Below, in pieces: positions 38,887 through 47,401 of a stretch of DNA of 64,000 bases. The position numbers were made by a program, and so were the translations under genes. Within the stretch, counting starts at the first letter, position 1. Each line of letters opens with the position of its first letter. The DNA comes from Kibdelosporangium aridum. Its GTDB lineage: Bacteria; Actinomycetota; Actinomycetes; Mycobacteriales; Pseudonocardiaceae. The notes beneath the pieces are model-generated. The model was given only the letters and a program-made list of their open reading frames with translations, did no database searches and was not told the DNA's origin. Location: assembly GCF_900176515.1 (NCBI RefSeq), contig NZ_FWXV01000001.1, positions 1,832,699-1,896,698 on the forward strand, written 5' to 3'.

Positions 38887-40170
38887 TCATCGCTCGGGCG
38901 CTTCGCCCCTGGCACAGGCCGCCGCGCGATCCTGCAACAGGGCTCGTTCCCGTTCGTTGCCGGTCAGCGACGCGGCCCGGTCGAACTCGGCCTTCGCTTC
39001 CTCGTAGCGACCCAGTTTGGCCAGCAGGTCGCCGCGCACGCTCGGCAGCAGGTGGTAGTTCTTCAGGCTGGGTTCGTCGACGATCATGTCGACCAGCTGC
39101 AGGCCGACGTCCGGGCCGAACGCCATCGACAGCGCGACCGCCCGGTTGAGCTCGACGATCGGCGAGCTCATCAGGTCGGACAAGGTCGCGTACAGCGCGG
39201 CGATCTGCGCCCAGTCGGTGTCCTCGGCGACGCGGGCACGCGCGTGGCACGCCGCGATCGCGGCCTGCACGGTGTACGGGCCGGGTGCGCCGTCGCTGAG
39301 TTCCATAGCCTTGTCCAGCGCGGCCAGGCCACGGCGGATCAGCATCTGGTCCCACCTGGACCGGTTCTGCTCCAGCAGCAGGATCGGCTCGCCGTTGGCG
39401 TCGGTGCGTGCTTTCGACCGGGAGGCCTGAATTTCGAGCAGCGCGACCAGGCCGTGCACCTCGGCGTCGCGCGGCGCCAGCCCGGCGAGCACGCGGCCGA
39501 GCCGTAACGCCTCCTCGCACAGGGTGGGGCGTAACCAGTCGTCGCCCGCGGTGGCCGAGTAGCCCTCATTGAAGATCAGGTAGATGACCTCGAGCACGGA
39601 CGCCAGCCGCTCGGCGCGTTCGCCCGCCGGTGGGATCTCGAACGGGACCTTCTTGTCCGCGAGGGTCTTCTTCGCGCGCACGATGCGTTGCTGGATGGTC
39701 GTTTCGCCGACCAGGAACGCCCGGGCGATCTCCTTGGTGGTCAGCCCGCCGAGCATCCGCAGCGTCAACGCGACCTGGGCCTCGGTGGACAGCACCGGGT
39801 GGCACGCGGTGAACACCAGCCGCAGCACGTCGTCGCCGATGTCGTCGTCCAGCGCGGCGTCGATGTCCGGTTCCGGGTTGACCCCGCCGGTCTCGATCTC
39901 GTGCCCGAGTTCCTGGACCTTGCGGGCCAGTACCTGTTCACGCCGGACGTGGTCGATCGCGCGGTGCTTGGCCGTTGCCATCAGCCAGGCACCCGGGTTT
40001 TTCGGCACGCCCTGCTGCGGCCACTGCTCCAGCGCGGCGACCAGCGCGTCCTGGGCGAGTTCCTCGGCGCGGCCGACGTCACGGACGATCCGCGCGAGGC
40101 CGGCGATCACCCTGGCCGACTCGATCCGCCAGACCGCGTCAATCGCCCGGTGTGTCTCGGTTACCGTCAC
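38887..40170 (-). CDS. ECF42-type RNA polymerase sigma factor
   Basis: This 427-residue sigma factor has ECF regions 2 and 4 in the first 190 residues (RAEELAQDALVAALEQW, then MLGGLTTKEIARAFLV) and a long C-terminal extension of TPR-like helices (DUF6596 type, YLIFNEGYSATAGDDW), the hallmark of group ECF42. Such factors normally sit beside a DGPF/YCII-domain gene, which is missing here; a GyrI-like gene follows instead. The extension is thought to control sigma activity in place of an anti-sigma factor. Confidence 0.92.
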   Translation of the reverse strand: MTVTETHRAIDAVWRIESARVIAGLARIVRDVGRAEELAQDALVAALEQWPQQGVPKNPGAWLMATAKHRAIDHVRREQVLARKVQELGHEIETGGVNPEPDIDAALDDDIGDDVLRLVFTACHPVLSTEAQVALTLRMLGGLTTKEIARAFLVGETTIQQRIVRAKKTLADKKVPFEIPPAGERAERLASVLEVIYLIFNEGYSATAGDDWLRPTLCEEALRLGRVLAGLAPRDAEVHGLVALLEIQASRSKARTDANGEPILLLEQNRSRWDQMLIRRGLAALDKAMELSDGAPGPYTVQAAIAACHARARVAEDTDWAQIAALYATLSDLMSSPIVELNRAVALSMAFGPDVGLQLVDMIVDEPSLKNYHLLPSVRGDLLAKLGRYEEAKAEFDRAASLTGNERERALLQDRAAACARGEAPER

Positions 40171-40218
40171 GAGTCCGCATTATTGGGCATCCTTCGCGGC
40201 CAGTGCGTGGAACACCGC

Positions 40219-40704
40219 TTAACCTGGGCGGAGGTCCGTGACTGGCAGGCCGTGTTCGGCGCGCAGGCGGGCGGCCACGAGTGAGCGGTGGCATGCCTCC
40301 GGGTCGCGCTCGACGCAGAGCAGCGCGGTCACCGAGTGGCTCGGTAGCTCGGCCACGAGCGCGCCGAGATCGAACGGGTCGAGGATCTCGCGGGTGTAGT
40401 GCTCGACGTACTCCGGCGCCAGCGCGATGCGGTTGCGCTTGCCCACGCCCTGGCGGTCGTCCTCGCGGTACTGGAGTTGGCGCAGCTCGGTCGTCGGCGC
40501 TAGGTCCTTCACGTGCTGGTAGCCGATGTCCGCTGCGGCGAGCGCGTGCTGGAGCCGCGCCGAGTTCGCCCAGGAGTACTCGGGGCCCCGGACGCCGCGG
40601 CGCTGACGCAGATCGAGCAGCAGCGCCACGCCCGCGCCGGTGAGCGTCTCGACGAACGCCGCGGCGGTGAAGCCGTAGACGCCGATCGTCGCGATACGCC
40701 TCAT
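40219..40704 (-). CDS. DUF488-family protein
   Basis: This 161-residue protein of the uncharacterised DUF488 family starts IATIGVYGFTAAAFVETL and carries the signature LLCVERDPEACHRSLVA, whose Cys/Glu/Cys-His arrangement is invariant in the family. ATG 40704 gives the normal length. It lies upstream of ECF42 on the same strand (gap 48 bases). Function unknown. Confidence 0.85.
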   Translation of the reverse strand: MRRIATIGVYGFTAAAFVETLTGAGVALLLDLRQRRGVRGPEYSWANSARLQHALAAADIGYQHVKDLAPTTELRQLQYREDDRQGVGKRNRIALAPEYVEHYTREILDPFDLGALVAELPSHSVTALLCVERDPEACHRSLVAARLRAEHGLPVTDLRPG

Positions 40705-40763
40705 CACCTCTCCTGACTCGGTGTGGGCGGTGGGCGCGGACGTGCCGGCCCACCGCCGTCCCG

Positions 40764-41117
40764 CTACGGCACGAGTACCGGCTGATCCACGACCCAAAGC
40801 CATGATCCGTCCGCCTGGCGACGGGCGATCTCGACGGTCATCTCCCCAGTGGTCAACGTGGACACCGTGAGGGCCAGGTCGCCGCTCACCAGTGCTGGAT
40901 GCTGCTTACCCGGCGTGAGCACCGGCGCAGCCGCGACGAACTCCTCGAACACCTTGCGGATCTCCGCATGCCCGGTCGCGAGGTTGCCCGGCGGGAACGC
41001 CAGCACGGCGTCCGGCTCGTACAACGCCACCAGCCCGTCCACATCGCCCGCGTTGCCGCGCTCGATGAAGTACTTGCCCAGGTCGTTCGGCTCAGTGGCC
41101 ACTGTCTTGCTTGTCAT
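40764..41117 (-). CDS. SnoaL/NTF2-like polyketide-cyclase-fold protein
   Basis: This 117-residue protein folds as a cone-shaped NTF2-like domain (KYFIERGNAGDVDGLVALYEPDAVLAFPPG, then GHAEIRKVFEEFV). Members are small-molecule isomerases, cyclases or detoxification proteins. It is divergent from the WYL regulator with a perfect operator-like palindrome between them, so it is probably the regulator's main target. Confidence 0.85.
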   Translation of the reverse strand: MTSKTVATEPNDLGKYFIERGNAGDVDGLVALYEPDAVLAFPPGNLATGHAEIRKVFEEFVAAAPVLTPGKQHPALVSGDLALTVSTLTTGEMTVEIARRQADGSWLWVVDQPVLVP

Positions 41118-41139
41118 GCCGATGAGCCTTCCAACAAAT

Positions 41140-41158
41140 CACGACATCCTGTGTCGTG
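41140..41158. promoter_or_regulatory. Palindromic operator between SnoaL-like and WYL genes
   Basis: CACGACA-tcctg-TGTCGTG is a perfect 7-base-arm inverted repeat in the 61-base gap between the divergent genes, 23 bases from the SnoaL start and 21 bases from the WYL start. It is the obvious binding site for the YafY-like regulator. Confidence 0.7.
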
Positions 41159-41178
41159 TATTCCCGTAAAGTTCTCGC

Positions 41179-42153
41179 ATGCGCGCCGACCGGTTGGTGT
41201 CGCTGGTGCTGTTGCTGCGCCAGCATGGTCGGCTGTCGGCGGCCGCGCTGGCGCGCGAGCTGGAGGTGTCCACCCGTACTGTGCTGCGTGACATCGAGGC
41301 GCTGTCCGCGGCGGGCGTCCCGGTCTACGCCGAACGCGGCCGGCACGGCGGGTTCGCGTTGCTGCCCGGTTTTCAGACCGAGCTCACCGGACTGAACCAT
41401 GACGAAGCACTTGCCCTGCTGGTCGCCGGATCGCGGCGCGGCGCACAGGCATTCGGACTCGGCTCGGCGCTCACGTCGGCCATGCGCAAGGTGGTCGACG
41501 CGCTCCCCGAAAGTTATCGGGCGACCGCGGCCGGCGCGGCACAGCGATTGCTCATCGACCCGGAGACCGACCTGCTCTCGCGGCGGCTGGTCGCGGAGGA
41601 GGTGCCAGACTCCGTCGTGGCCGAGGTCCGGCGTGCGGTGTTCGCCGGACACAAGCTGCGCATCCATTACGCGGCCACGGACCAAACCCCGAAGTGGCGC
41701 ACGGTGGACCCGATCGGCCTGGTCACCGTACGCGGCCATGGCTATTTGCTGGCCACGAGATCTGGCGCGGACCGCACTTACCGGCTGTCGCGGATCTTGG
41801 CCGCCGAGGAACTCGCCGAACCCGCGCAGCGACCAGACCGGGTCGATCTGGACCAGGCCTGGCAGGAACGCAGCACTCGGTTCCGGACCGGCGGCGACCA
41901 GGTCACCGTGCTGGTACGGGTGCACCCGGCGCGGCGTGCGGAGCTAGTGGGCACCGCGCTGGCCGTCCGCGCCGAAGAAACCGACCCCGACGGCTGGCTG
42001 CGGCTGGAAGTGACGTTCCAAGATTCCAGACACGCCGAATGGGCGTTGTGGCAGCTCGCCACGAACGCGGAAGCCCTGGCCCCGCAGTGGTTGCGCACCT
42101 GCATGCGTGACCGCGCCGCCGCGGTCGCCGCCTGCTACGGAGCCTCGCCCTGA
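41179..42153 (+). CDS. WYL-domain (YafY-family) transcriptional regulator
   Basis: This 324-residue regulator has an N-terminal helix-turn-helix (LARELEVSTRTVLRDIEALSAAGVPVY), the WYL domain (LRIHYAATDQTPKWRTVDPIGLV, GHGYLLATRSGADRTYRLSRI) and a WCX C-terminal extension. The W-Y-L residues themselves are partly replaced. WYL proteins bind nucleic acids or small ligands. It faces the SnoaL-like gene and probably regulates it. Confidence 0.9.
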   Translation: MRADRLVSLVLLLRQHGRLSAAALARELEVSTRTVLRDIEALSAAGVPVYAERGRHGGFALLPGFQTELTGLNHDEALALLVAGSRRGAQAFGLGSALTSAMRKVVDALPESYRATAAGAAQRLLIDPETDLLSRRLVAEEVPDSVVAEVRRAVFAGHKLRIHYAATDQTPKWRTVDPIGLVTVRGHGYLLATRSGADRTYRLSRILAAEELAEPAQRPDRVDLDQAWQERSTRFRTGGDQVTVLVRVHPARRAELVGTALAVRAEETDPDGWLRLEVTFQDSRHAEWALWQLATNAEALAPQWLRTCMRDRAAAVAACYGASP

Positions 42154-42159
42154 GAGTGC

Positions 42160-42365
42160 ACCCTCGTCGGCTAGAAGCCGGAAAAGCTGCTTCGATTTCC
42201 AGTGCGCCTCGCCAGTCACCGGCAGCGCTTGCAGCGGTGTGTGGCCTGGCGGGCGGTCCTGCACGACGCCCGCCAGGTCGTCATCCCCCACGCCTTCCAG
42301 CGCGAGCGCCTCTTTGCTGGGGAAATAGCTGAAACGGGGTGGCTTTGGCCACCTCGGCGATGCGC
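42160..42365 (-). pseudogene. Remnant of a TetR-family regulator
   Basis: Reading the minus strand downward, RIAEVAKAT is followed in another frame by RFSYFPSKEALALEG and then DDDLAGVVQDRPPGHTPLQAL. These are the helix-turn-helix end and following helix of a TetR protein, split by a frameshift with about eight residues of the recognition helix missing (near 42335). No start codon or full C-terminal domain survives. It is the only content of the gap between the WYL and DUF899 genes. Confidence 0.65.
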
Positions 42366-42373
42366 CGCTGGTT

Positions 42374-43105
42374 TTACAGCGTGGCGCCCTGCTTCGGCCA
42401 GCCTTCCGGCGAGTCCTCCCATGCCTCCTGCCTGCCGTACGGGGTCAGATCGATGAAGTTGTACGGCGTGAACAGGTGGTCAAGGCCGCGCGCGTAGGCG
42501 GTGTAGGTGTGGAAGACCTCGTCGCCGTCGCGCAGGAACACGCTGTTGGCCGGCCAGTCGCCGGTCAGCATCTCGTCGGCGAAGCCACGGGCGTTGAGTT
42601 CCTCTTTGGACAGGTAGTTGTATTCGACCGGCTGGCGGGACTCGTCCAGCGAGGCGTGCATGTCGTAGCTGAAGTCGCTGCCGTACGAGGAGTAAAACGG
42701 GAAGTTCCAGCCGTTCTTTTCCTTGTACGCCAGGACTTTCTCCGCCGGTGCGCGGCTGACCGCGGCGAAGGTGATGTCCCGGTTGTGCAGCTGGGCCAGC
42801 ATCGGCGGGGTGAAGTTCAGGTTCGCCGTCGCGGTGCAGCTCGGGCAGCCCGAGTCGAGGTCGTCGCGCCACATGAAGTGGTGGATGTAGAGCTGGCTGC
42901 GGCCCTCGAACATCTCCGCCAGGGTCAGCTCGCCGTCCGGCCCGGTGAACACGTACTGCTTGTCCACTCGCACCATCGGCAGCCTGCGCCGTTCGGCGTT
43001 CAGCCGGTCACGGACCTTGAGCGCCTCCTTTTCCTTGGCCAGTAAGGCTTTCCGGGCAACCAGCCAGTCCTGCTGGGACACCACGGGCGGCAGTGCGGTT
43101 GTCAT
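42374..43105 (-). CDS. DUF899 thioredoxin-like protein
   Basis: This 243-residue DUF899 protein begins VVSQQDWLVARKALLAKEKE and contains the family block HHFMWRDDLDSGCPSCTATANL with a CxxC (CPSC), then YNYLSKEELNARGF. The fold is thioredoxin-like. ATG 43105 is the start. Function unknown, often linked to redox. It is divergent from the SigG-type sigma factor, so it may be its target. Confidence 0.88.
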   Translation of the reverse strand: MTTALPPVVSQQDWLVARKALLAKEKEALKVRDRLNAERRRLPMVRVDKQYVFTGPDGELTLAEMFEGRSQLYIHHFMWRDDLDSGCPSCTATANLNFTPPMLAQLHNRDITFAAVSRAPAEKVLAYKEKNGWNFPFYSSYGSDFSYDMHASLDESRQPVEYNYLSKEELNARGFADEMLTGDWPANSVFLRDGDEVFHTYTAYARGLDHLFTPYNFIDLTPYGRQEAWEDSPEGWPKQGATL

Positions 43106-43249
43106 CCGCGTCTCCGTTCGGTCAGTGTGGATACCTACTAGGGCAGAGGCGCCCGGCTCGGTGAATTCATCGCCGCGCGAGCGATGAGTTTTCGCGGCCG
43201 CGGCTGTCAGTAGTGGTGACGGGCTGTTTCGAAGGCTGGAGGAACGGGT

Positions 43250-44230
43250 GTGACCAGGTCGCTGACGTCGGTCGACGATGAATTCCAGCGTGCGGCGGAT
43301 TCGTACCGGGCCGAGTTGCTCGCGCACTGCTACCGGATGCTGGGGTCGGTGCACGAAGCCGAGGACCTGGTGCAGGAGACGTACCTGAACGCATGGCGGG
43401 GATATCCGGCGTTCGAAGGCCGCGCGTCGATCCGCACGTGGCTGTACCGGATCGCGACCAACGCGTGCCTGACCGCGCTGGAGGGACGGGAGCGCAGGCC
43501 GTTGCCGATCGGGCTGGGCACTCAGAGCAGCGATCCGGAGGTGGCGCCGGTCGAGCAGGCGGAAGTGCCGTGGCTCGAGCCGATTCCGGACGCGCTGCTG
43601 GACCCGGCGTCGATCGTGACGTCACGCGAGAGTGTGCGGCTGGCGTTCATCGCCGCGTTACAGCACCTGCCGCCCCGGCAGCGGGCCGTGCTCGTGTTGC
43701 GTGACGTGCTGAAATGGCGCGCGGCCGAGGTCGCCGAGATGCTGGGCACAACCCCGGCCGCGGTCAACAGCGCGTTGCAGCGTGCCCATGCTCAGATCTC
43801 TCAGGCCGCGCCCACCCGCGACGCGGTGGCCGAGCCGACCACCGCGCAGCAACGTGACCTGCTTGACCGGTTCGTGGCCGCGTTCGAGGCCAAGGACATC
43901 CACGCGATCATCGAGGTGTTCACCCAGGACGCCGTGATGGAGATGCCGCCGTTCCCCGGCTGGTACCGCGGCCCGCGCGACATCGCGCGGCTGGTCGCCA
44001 ACTGGTGCCCAGCGAGCGCGGGCGACCTGCGGCTGGTGCCGATCGCGGGCAACGGTCAGCCTGGGTTCGCCACGTACATCCGGGCCTCTGTACTCAGTAC
44101 CGGCCAGGCCGGCTTGTTCGTGCCGTGGAAGCTCGAACTGCTGGAGCTGGCCGTGACCGGCGTGCGGCATTCGACGTCGTTCTTCGACACCCGGCTGTTC
44201 AAGGTGTTCGGGTTGCCGGATTGCCTTTAG
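43250..44230 (+). CDS. SigG-type ECF sigma factor with SnoaL-like C-terminus
   Basis: This 326-residue sigma factor has region 2 (YRMLGSVHEAEDLVQETYLNAW) and region 4 (LPPRQRAVLVLRDVLKWRAAEVAEML) in the first 190 residues, then an NTF2/SnoaL-like domain (LLDRFVAAFEAKDIHAIIEVF). This is the layout of mycobacterial SigG and related factors, where the extra domain controls activity instead of an anti-sigma factor. GTG 43250 has a ggaggaac ribosome-binding site. It is divergent from the DUF899 gene. Confidence 0.9.
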   Translation: MTRSLTSVDDEFQRAADSYRAELLAHCYRMLGSVHEAEDLVQETYLNAWRGYPAFEGRASIRTWLYRIATNACLTALEGRERRPLPIGLGTQSSDPEVAPVEQAEVPWLEPIPDALLDPASIVTSRESVRLAFIAALQHLPPRQRAVLVLRDVLKWRAAEVAEMLGTTPAAVNSALQRAHAQISQAAPTRDAVAEPTTAQQRDLLDRFVAAFEAKDIHAIIEVFTQDAVMEMPPFPGWYRGPRDIARLVANWCPASAGDLRLVPIAGNGQPGFATYIRASVLSTGQAGLFVPWKLELLELAVTGVRHSTSFFDTRLFKVFGLPDCL

Positions 44231-45159
44231 CCAGCGGACATGTCGGCGACGAGCCGGCCCGCGACGCCGCCCTTGCTCAGGCGGTCCAGCGAGTCGGGGA
44301 TCTCCCCGAAGCCGATCCTGGTCAGCAGCGGCTTGAGCGACCTGTCGGCGATCATGGCCAGTACCTGGCGCAGTTCGTCGTTGGTGCCCGCGTTGGAACC
44401 GACGATCTCGACGTTGTTCATGAGCATCACCGCGATCGGGATGCTCGCCGACTCGTCCTGACCGCCGACCACGACCACCCGGCCGCTGTGCCGCACACCC
44501 AGGACGCTGCCGCGCACTGTCTCACTGCTGCCGACGAAGTCCACGATCAGATCGAGATCGCGCACGTCGTCGATGCTCTGCACGACAGTTGCCGCGCCGA
44601 GTTCGAGCGCCGTTGTGGCCAGCGCCTTCTTGCGGACCACGGCGGTGACCTCGGCACCGGCGGCCGCGGCGATCTGCACGCCGAAGCTGCCCAGCCCGCC
44701 GATGCTGATGATGCCGACCTTCATCCCTGGCTGGATGTTTCCCTTGTCGTGCAAGGCGTGGTACGAGGTCAGGCCCGCGTCGGTAGCCACGGCGGCCTGC
44801 TCGTACGTCACGCCGTCAGGGATCGTGATCAGCCGGTCGGCCTGGGTACGCACCACGGTGCCGAAACCGCCGTCGTAGGCGACGCCGGGACCGTCCGGCC
44901 CAGTCCGGACCGCCACCCGGTCGCCGGCCTGGAATTCGGTCACCTCAGGCCCGATCTCGGTGATCACGCCCGCGACCTCGTGACCGAGTACCACCGGCAG
45001 TGCGCCAAACGGCAGTGAGCCGGTGGCGATATGCACGTCGGTCAGGCACAGCCCGGCGGCCATCGTGCGGAGCACGACCTCGCCGGGGCCTGGGGCTGGG
45101 TCGCGCAGGTCGACCAGCTCGAGCGGTTCGCCCCTGGTTGTCAGGCGCCATGCGCGCAT
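44227..45159 (-). CDS. Zinc-type alcohol dehydrogenase (MDR)
   Basis: This 310-residue enzyme has an N-terminal GroES-like domain with catalytic-zinc residues (AAGLCLTDVHIATG, GHEVAGVITEIG) and a NAD(P)-binding IGGLGSFGVQIAAAAG loop. The structural-zinc Cys lobe seems absent. ATG 45159 gives the normal start. It lies 11 bases after the Ddn-like gene in the same direction, so the two form an operon controlled by the divergent TetR. Confidence 0.87.
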   Translation of the reverse strand: MRAWRLTTRGEPLELVDLRDPAPGPGEVVLRTMAAGLCLTDVHIATGSLPFGALPVVLGHEVAGVITEIGPEVTEFQAGDRVAVRTGPDGPGVAYDGGFGTVVRTQADRLITIPDGVTYEQAAVATDAGLTSYHALHDKGNIQPGMKVGIISIGGLGSFGVQIAAAAGAEVTAVVRKKALATTALELGAATVVQSIDDVRDLDLIVDFVGSSETVRGSVLGVRHSGRVVVVGGQDESASIPIAVMLMNNVEIVGSNAGTNDELRQVLAMIADRSLKPLLTRIGFGEIPDSLDRLSKGGVAGRLVADMSAG

Positions 45160-45170
45160 TGGCTTTCTCC

Positions 45171-45581
45171 TCAGCCGACCGGGTCGAGCCGGGCGAAGGG
45201 GAAGCGCCGGTCGGTGTTCTCCTCGTACTTGTGGATGTCCGGCCAATAGTCGGCGAACAGCGTGTAGAGGCGCAGCCACTCAGGACCCTGACGCAGGATC
45301 GTCGGTTTGGCGGTCACCTTCCGTTCGCCTACCTCGATCTCGACCTCGTCCGCGGCCGCGACGTTGTTGAACCACTCCGGCACCTTCTTGGCGCCGCCCG
45401 CGCTGCCGATCAGCACGTAGCTGCCGTCCACCGGCAGGTAGATCAACGGTGTGACCATGTCGCGGCCGGACTTGCGGCCCTTGTGGTGCAGCAGCGTGAC
45501 GTGCGCGTCCTTGAAGAACCCGCCGACGTTCCCCTTGTTGGTCCTGAACTCCGCGATCACCTGATCGTTGAAGTCGCTCAC
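45171..45581 (-). CDS. Deazaflavin (F420)-dependent nitroreductase-family protein
   Basis: This 136-residue protein belongs to the Ddn/FDOR split-barrel group: GGFFKDAHVTLLHHKGRKSGRDMVTPL carries the F420-phosphate contacts and YVLIGSAGGAKKVPEWFNN the second half. These enzymes use F420H2 to reduce quinones, nitroimidazoles or other hydrophobic substrates. It is first in an operon with the alcohol dehydrogenase. Confidence 0.88.
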   Translation of the reverse strand: MSDFNDQVIAEFRTNKGNVGGFFKDAHVTLLHHKGRKSGRDMVTPLIYLPVDGSYVLIGSAGGAKKVPEWFNNVAAADEVEIEVGERKVTAKPTILRQGPEWLRLYTLFADYWPDIHKYEENTDRRFPFARLDPVG

Positions 45582-45614
45582 CCAGATCCCCTAAACGATG
45601 ATTAGTGTTTCCTG

Positions 45615-45632
45615 TACATCGTTAAGGATGTA
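45615..45632. promoter_or_regulatory. TetR operator candidate
   Basis: TACATC-GTTAAG-GATGTA is a perfect 6-base-arm inverted repeat in the 66-base gap between the Ddn/dehydrogenase operon and the divergent TetR gene, placed to repress both. Confidence 0.6.
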
Positions 45633-45647
45633 TTCACCGCTGTTAAA

Positions 45648-46289
45648 GTGTCAAGGGTGAAGCTCACCGTGGACGTCATCGCGCGCACGGCGCTGGAGAT
45701 GCTTGACGAGACCGGTCTGGACGGCCTGTCCATGCGGTTGCTCGCGACGCGTCTCGACGTGCAACCGGCCGCGTTGTACTGGCACGTCAAGAACAAGAGC
45801 CAGTTGCTCGACGTGATGGCTGCGGCGATCTTCAACTGCGCCGCCGACGGGCTCGAGGCGCCCCGTGCGGGCGTGACGTGGCAGGAGTGGACGGCCGAGT
45901 GGGTGCGCCAGCTGCGCAAGGCCATGCTGCGCTACCGGGACGGCGGCCGGATCTTCGCCAATGGCAGCGTCACCGAACCTGCCTTGTTCCGCGCCACCGA
46001 GCTGGCGCTGCGCACGCTGCAGGACGCCGGGTTCGAGGTGCAGCCCGCCGCACGCAGCCTCGCCGCGCTGATCCACTACGCGGTCGGCTTCACCATCGAG
46101 GAGCAGAACCACCTCTACAAGTCGCCGGAGTCCGCGCACAGCAAGCTGGACACCGCACGGTTCCCGCTGACTGCGCAGGCCTACGTGGATGACAACCTGT
46201 TCGACCCGAACACCGACGAGTGCTTCGAGTACGGCATGCAGATCATTCTCGCGGGCATGCAGGCCGCGAACGACACTGTCACGCCGTAG
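45648..46289 (+). CDS. TetR-family regulator (TetR_C class)
   Basis: This 213-residue repressor has the helix-turn-helix ALEMLDETGLDGLSMRLLATRLDVQPAALYWHVKNK (cut here to its ends for reading: ALEMLDETGLDG and ALYWHVKNK) and a C-terminal TetR-class ligand domain (YAVGFTIEEQNHLYKSP). It is close to true tetracycline repressors in layout. It is divergent from the Ddn/alcohol dehydrogenase operon and ends 4 bases from the convergent epoxide hydrolase. Confidence 0.9.
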   Translation: MSRVKLTVDVIARTALEMLDETGLDGLSMRLLATRLDVQPAALYWHVKNKSQLLDVMAAAIFNCAADGLEAPRAGVTWQEWTAEWVRQLRKAMLRYRDGGRIFANGSVTEPALFRATELALRTLQDAGFEVQPAARSLAALIHYAVGFTIEEQNHLYKSPESAHSKLDTARFPLTAQAYVDDNLFDPNTDECFEYGMQIILAGMQAANDTVTP

Positions 46290-46292
46290 CCG

Positions 46293-47390
46293 TCACCCCC
46301 GTACTTTCTCGAAGAACTCCCGGACGTCCCGCACGAACAACTCCGGCACCTCGAGGGCCGCGAAATGCCCGCCGCGGTCGTGTTCCGTCCACTGCGCGAT
46401 GGTGTGCTCCCGCTCAGCCAGCGTCCGTGCCGGCTTGACCAGCTCGTACGGGAACACCGCGACACCCATCGGGGCCGGGCTGTCGGCGAACCTCCTGCGG
46501 GAGGCCTCGAACTCGTAGTAGATCCGCGCCGAGGAGCCCGCGGTGGCGGTGAACCAGTAGAGCGAGACGTTGGTCAGCAGCCAGTCGGTGTCGATCTTGC
46601 TGGCCGGGTCGGTCCATTCCCGGAACTTCTCGGCGATCCAGGCCAGCTGGCCGACCGGGGAGTCGGTCAACGCGTAGGACAAGGTCTGCGGCCGGGTCGC
46701 CTGTTGGCGCATGTACCCCGCGGGGGCGGCGAGGTACTTGCTCATCGCGGCGATCCGGGCTTGGTCCTCGTCGGACAGCTCTGCCGAGTCGCCGCGCGGG
46801 ACCGTGGGCAGGAAGTTCAGGTGCACGCCGACCACGCGCTCGGGTTCCAGGGCCGCGACCACGCGCGAGATGATCGATCCCCAGTCCCCGCCTTGGACTC
46901 CGTAACGCTCGTAGCCGAGGCGAGCCATCAGCTGCGTCCACGCGCCCGCCACGCGATGCGGGCCCCAGCCGGTCGAGGAGGTCGGGCCGGAGAACCCGAA
47001 CCCCGGAATGGCCGGGATGACGACGTGGAAGGACTCGGTCAACGGACCGATCACGTCGAGGAACTCCAGCACCGAGCCGGGCCAGCCGTGTGTCAGCAGC
47101 AGGGGTAACGCGTCCGGTTGCGCCGAGCGCACATGCAGGAAATGGATGCGTTGACCGTCGATCTCGGTGGTGAACTGGGGGAAGGAGTTCAGGCGCGCTT
47201 CGTTGTCCCGCCACGAGTATCCGTCCTGCCAGTAGGCCACGAGCTCGCGCAGGTACTCCAGCGGGACTCCGTAGGCCCAGCCGACTCCGGGCAACTCGTC
47301 CGGCCAGCGGGTCGCCGCGAGCCTGTTCCGCAGGTCGTCGAGGTCGGCCAGCGGAACAGCACTGCGGAAGGGACGAACGTCGCCAGTCAT
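46293..47390 (-). CDS. Epoxide hydrolase (EPHX1-like)
   Basis: This 365-residue enzyme has the N-terminal epoxide-hydrolase lead (DLDDLRNRLAATRWPDELPG), oxyanion loop LLTHGWPGSVLEF, nucleophile Asp in VQGGDWGSII, and the C-terminal His in HDRGGHFAALE. It hydrolyses epoxides to diols through an Asp-ester. ATG 47390 was chosen. It lies 11 bases after the MFS exporter on the same strand, so both are probably co-transcribed. Confidence 0.92.
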   Translation of the reverse strand: MTGDVRPFRSAVPLADLDDLRNRLAATRWPDELPGVGWAYGVPLEYLRELVAYWQDGYSWRDNEARLNSFPQFTTEIDGQRIHFLHVRSAQPDALPLLLTHGWPGSVLEFLDVIGPLTESFHVVIPAIPGFGFSGPTSSTGWGPHRVAGAWTQLMARLGYERYGVQGGDWGSIISRVVAALEPERVVGVHLNFLPTVPRGDSAELSDEDQARIAAMSKYLAAPAGYMRQQATRPQTLSYALTDSPVGQLAWIAEKFREWTDPASKIDTDWLLTNVSLYWFTATAGSSARIYYEFEASRRRFADSPAPMGVAVFPYELVKPARTLAEREHTIAQWTEHDRGGHFAALEVPELFVRDVREFFEKVRG

Positions 47391-47401
47391 GGTTCCGAAC
47401 G

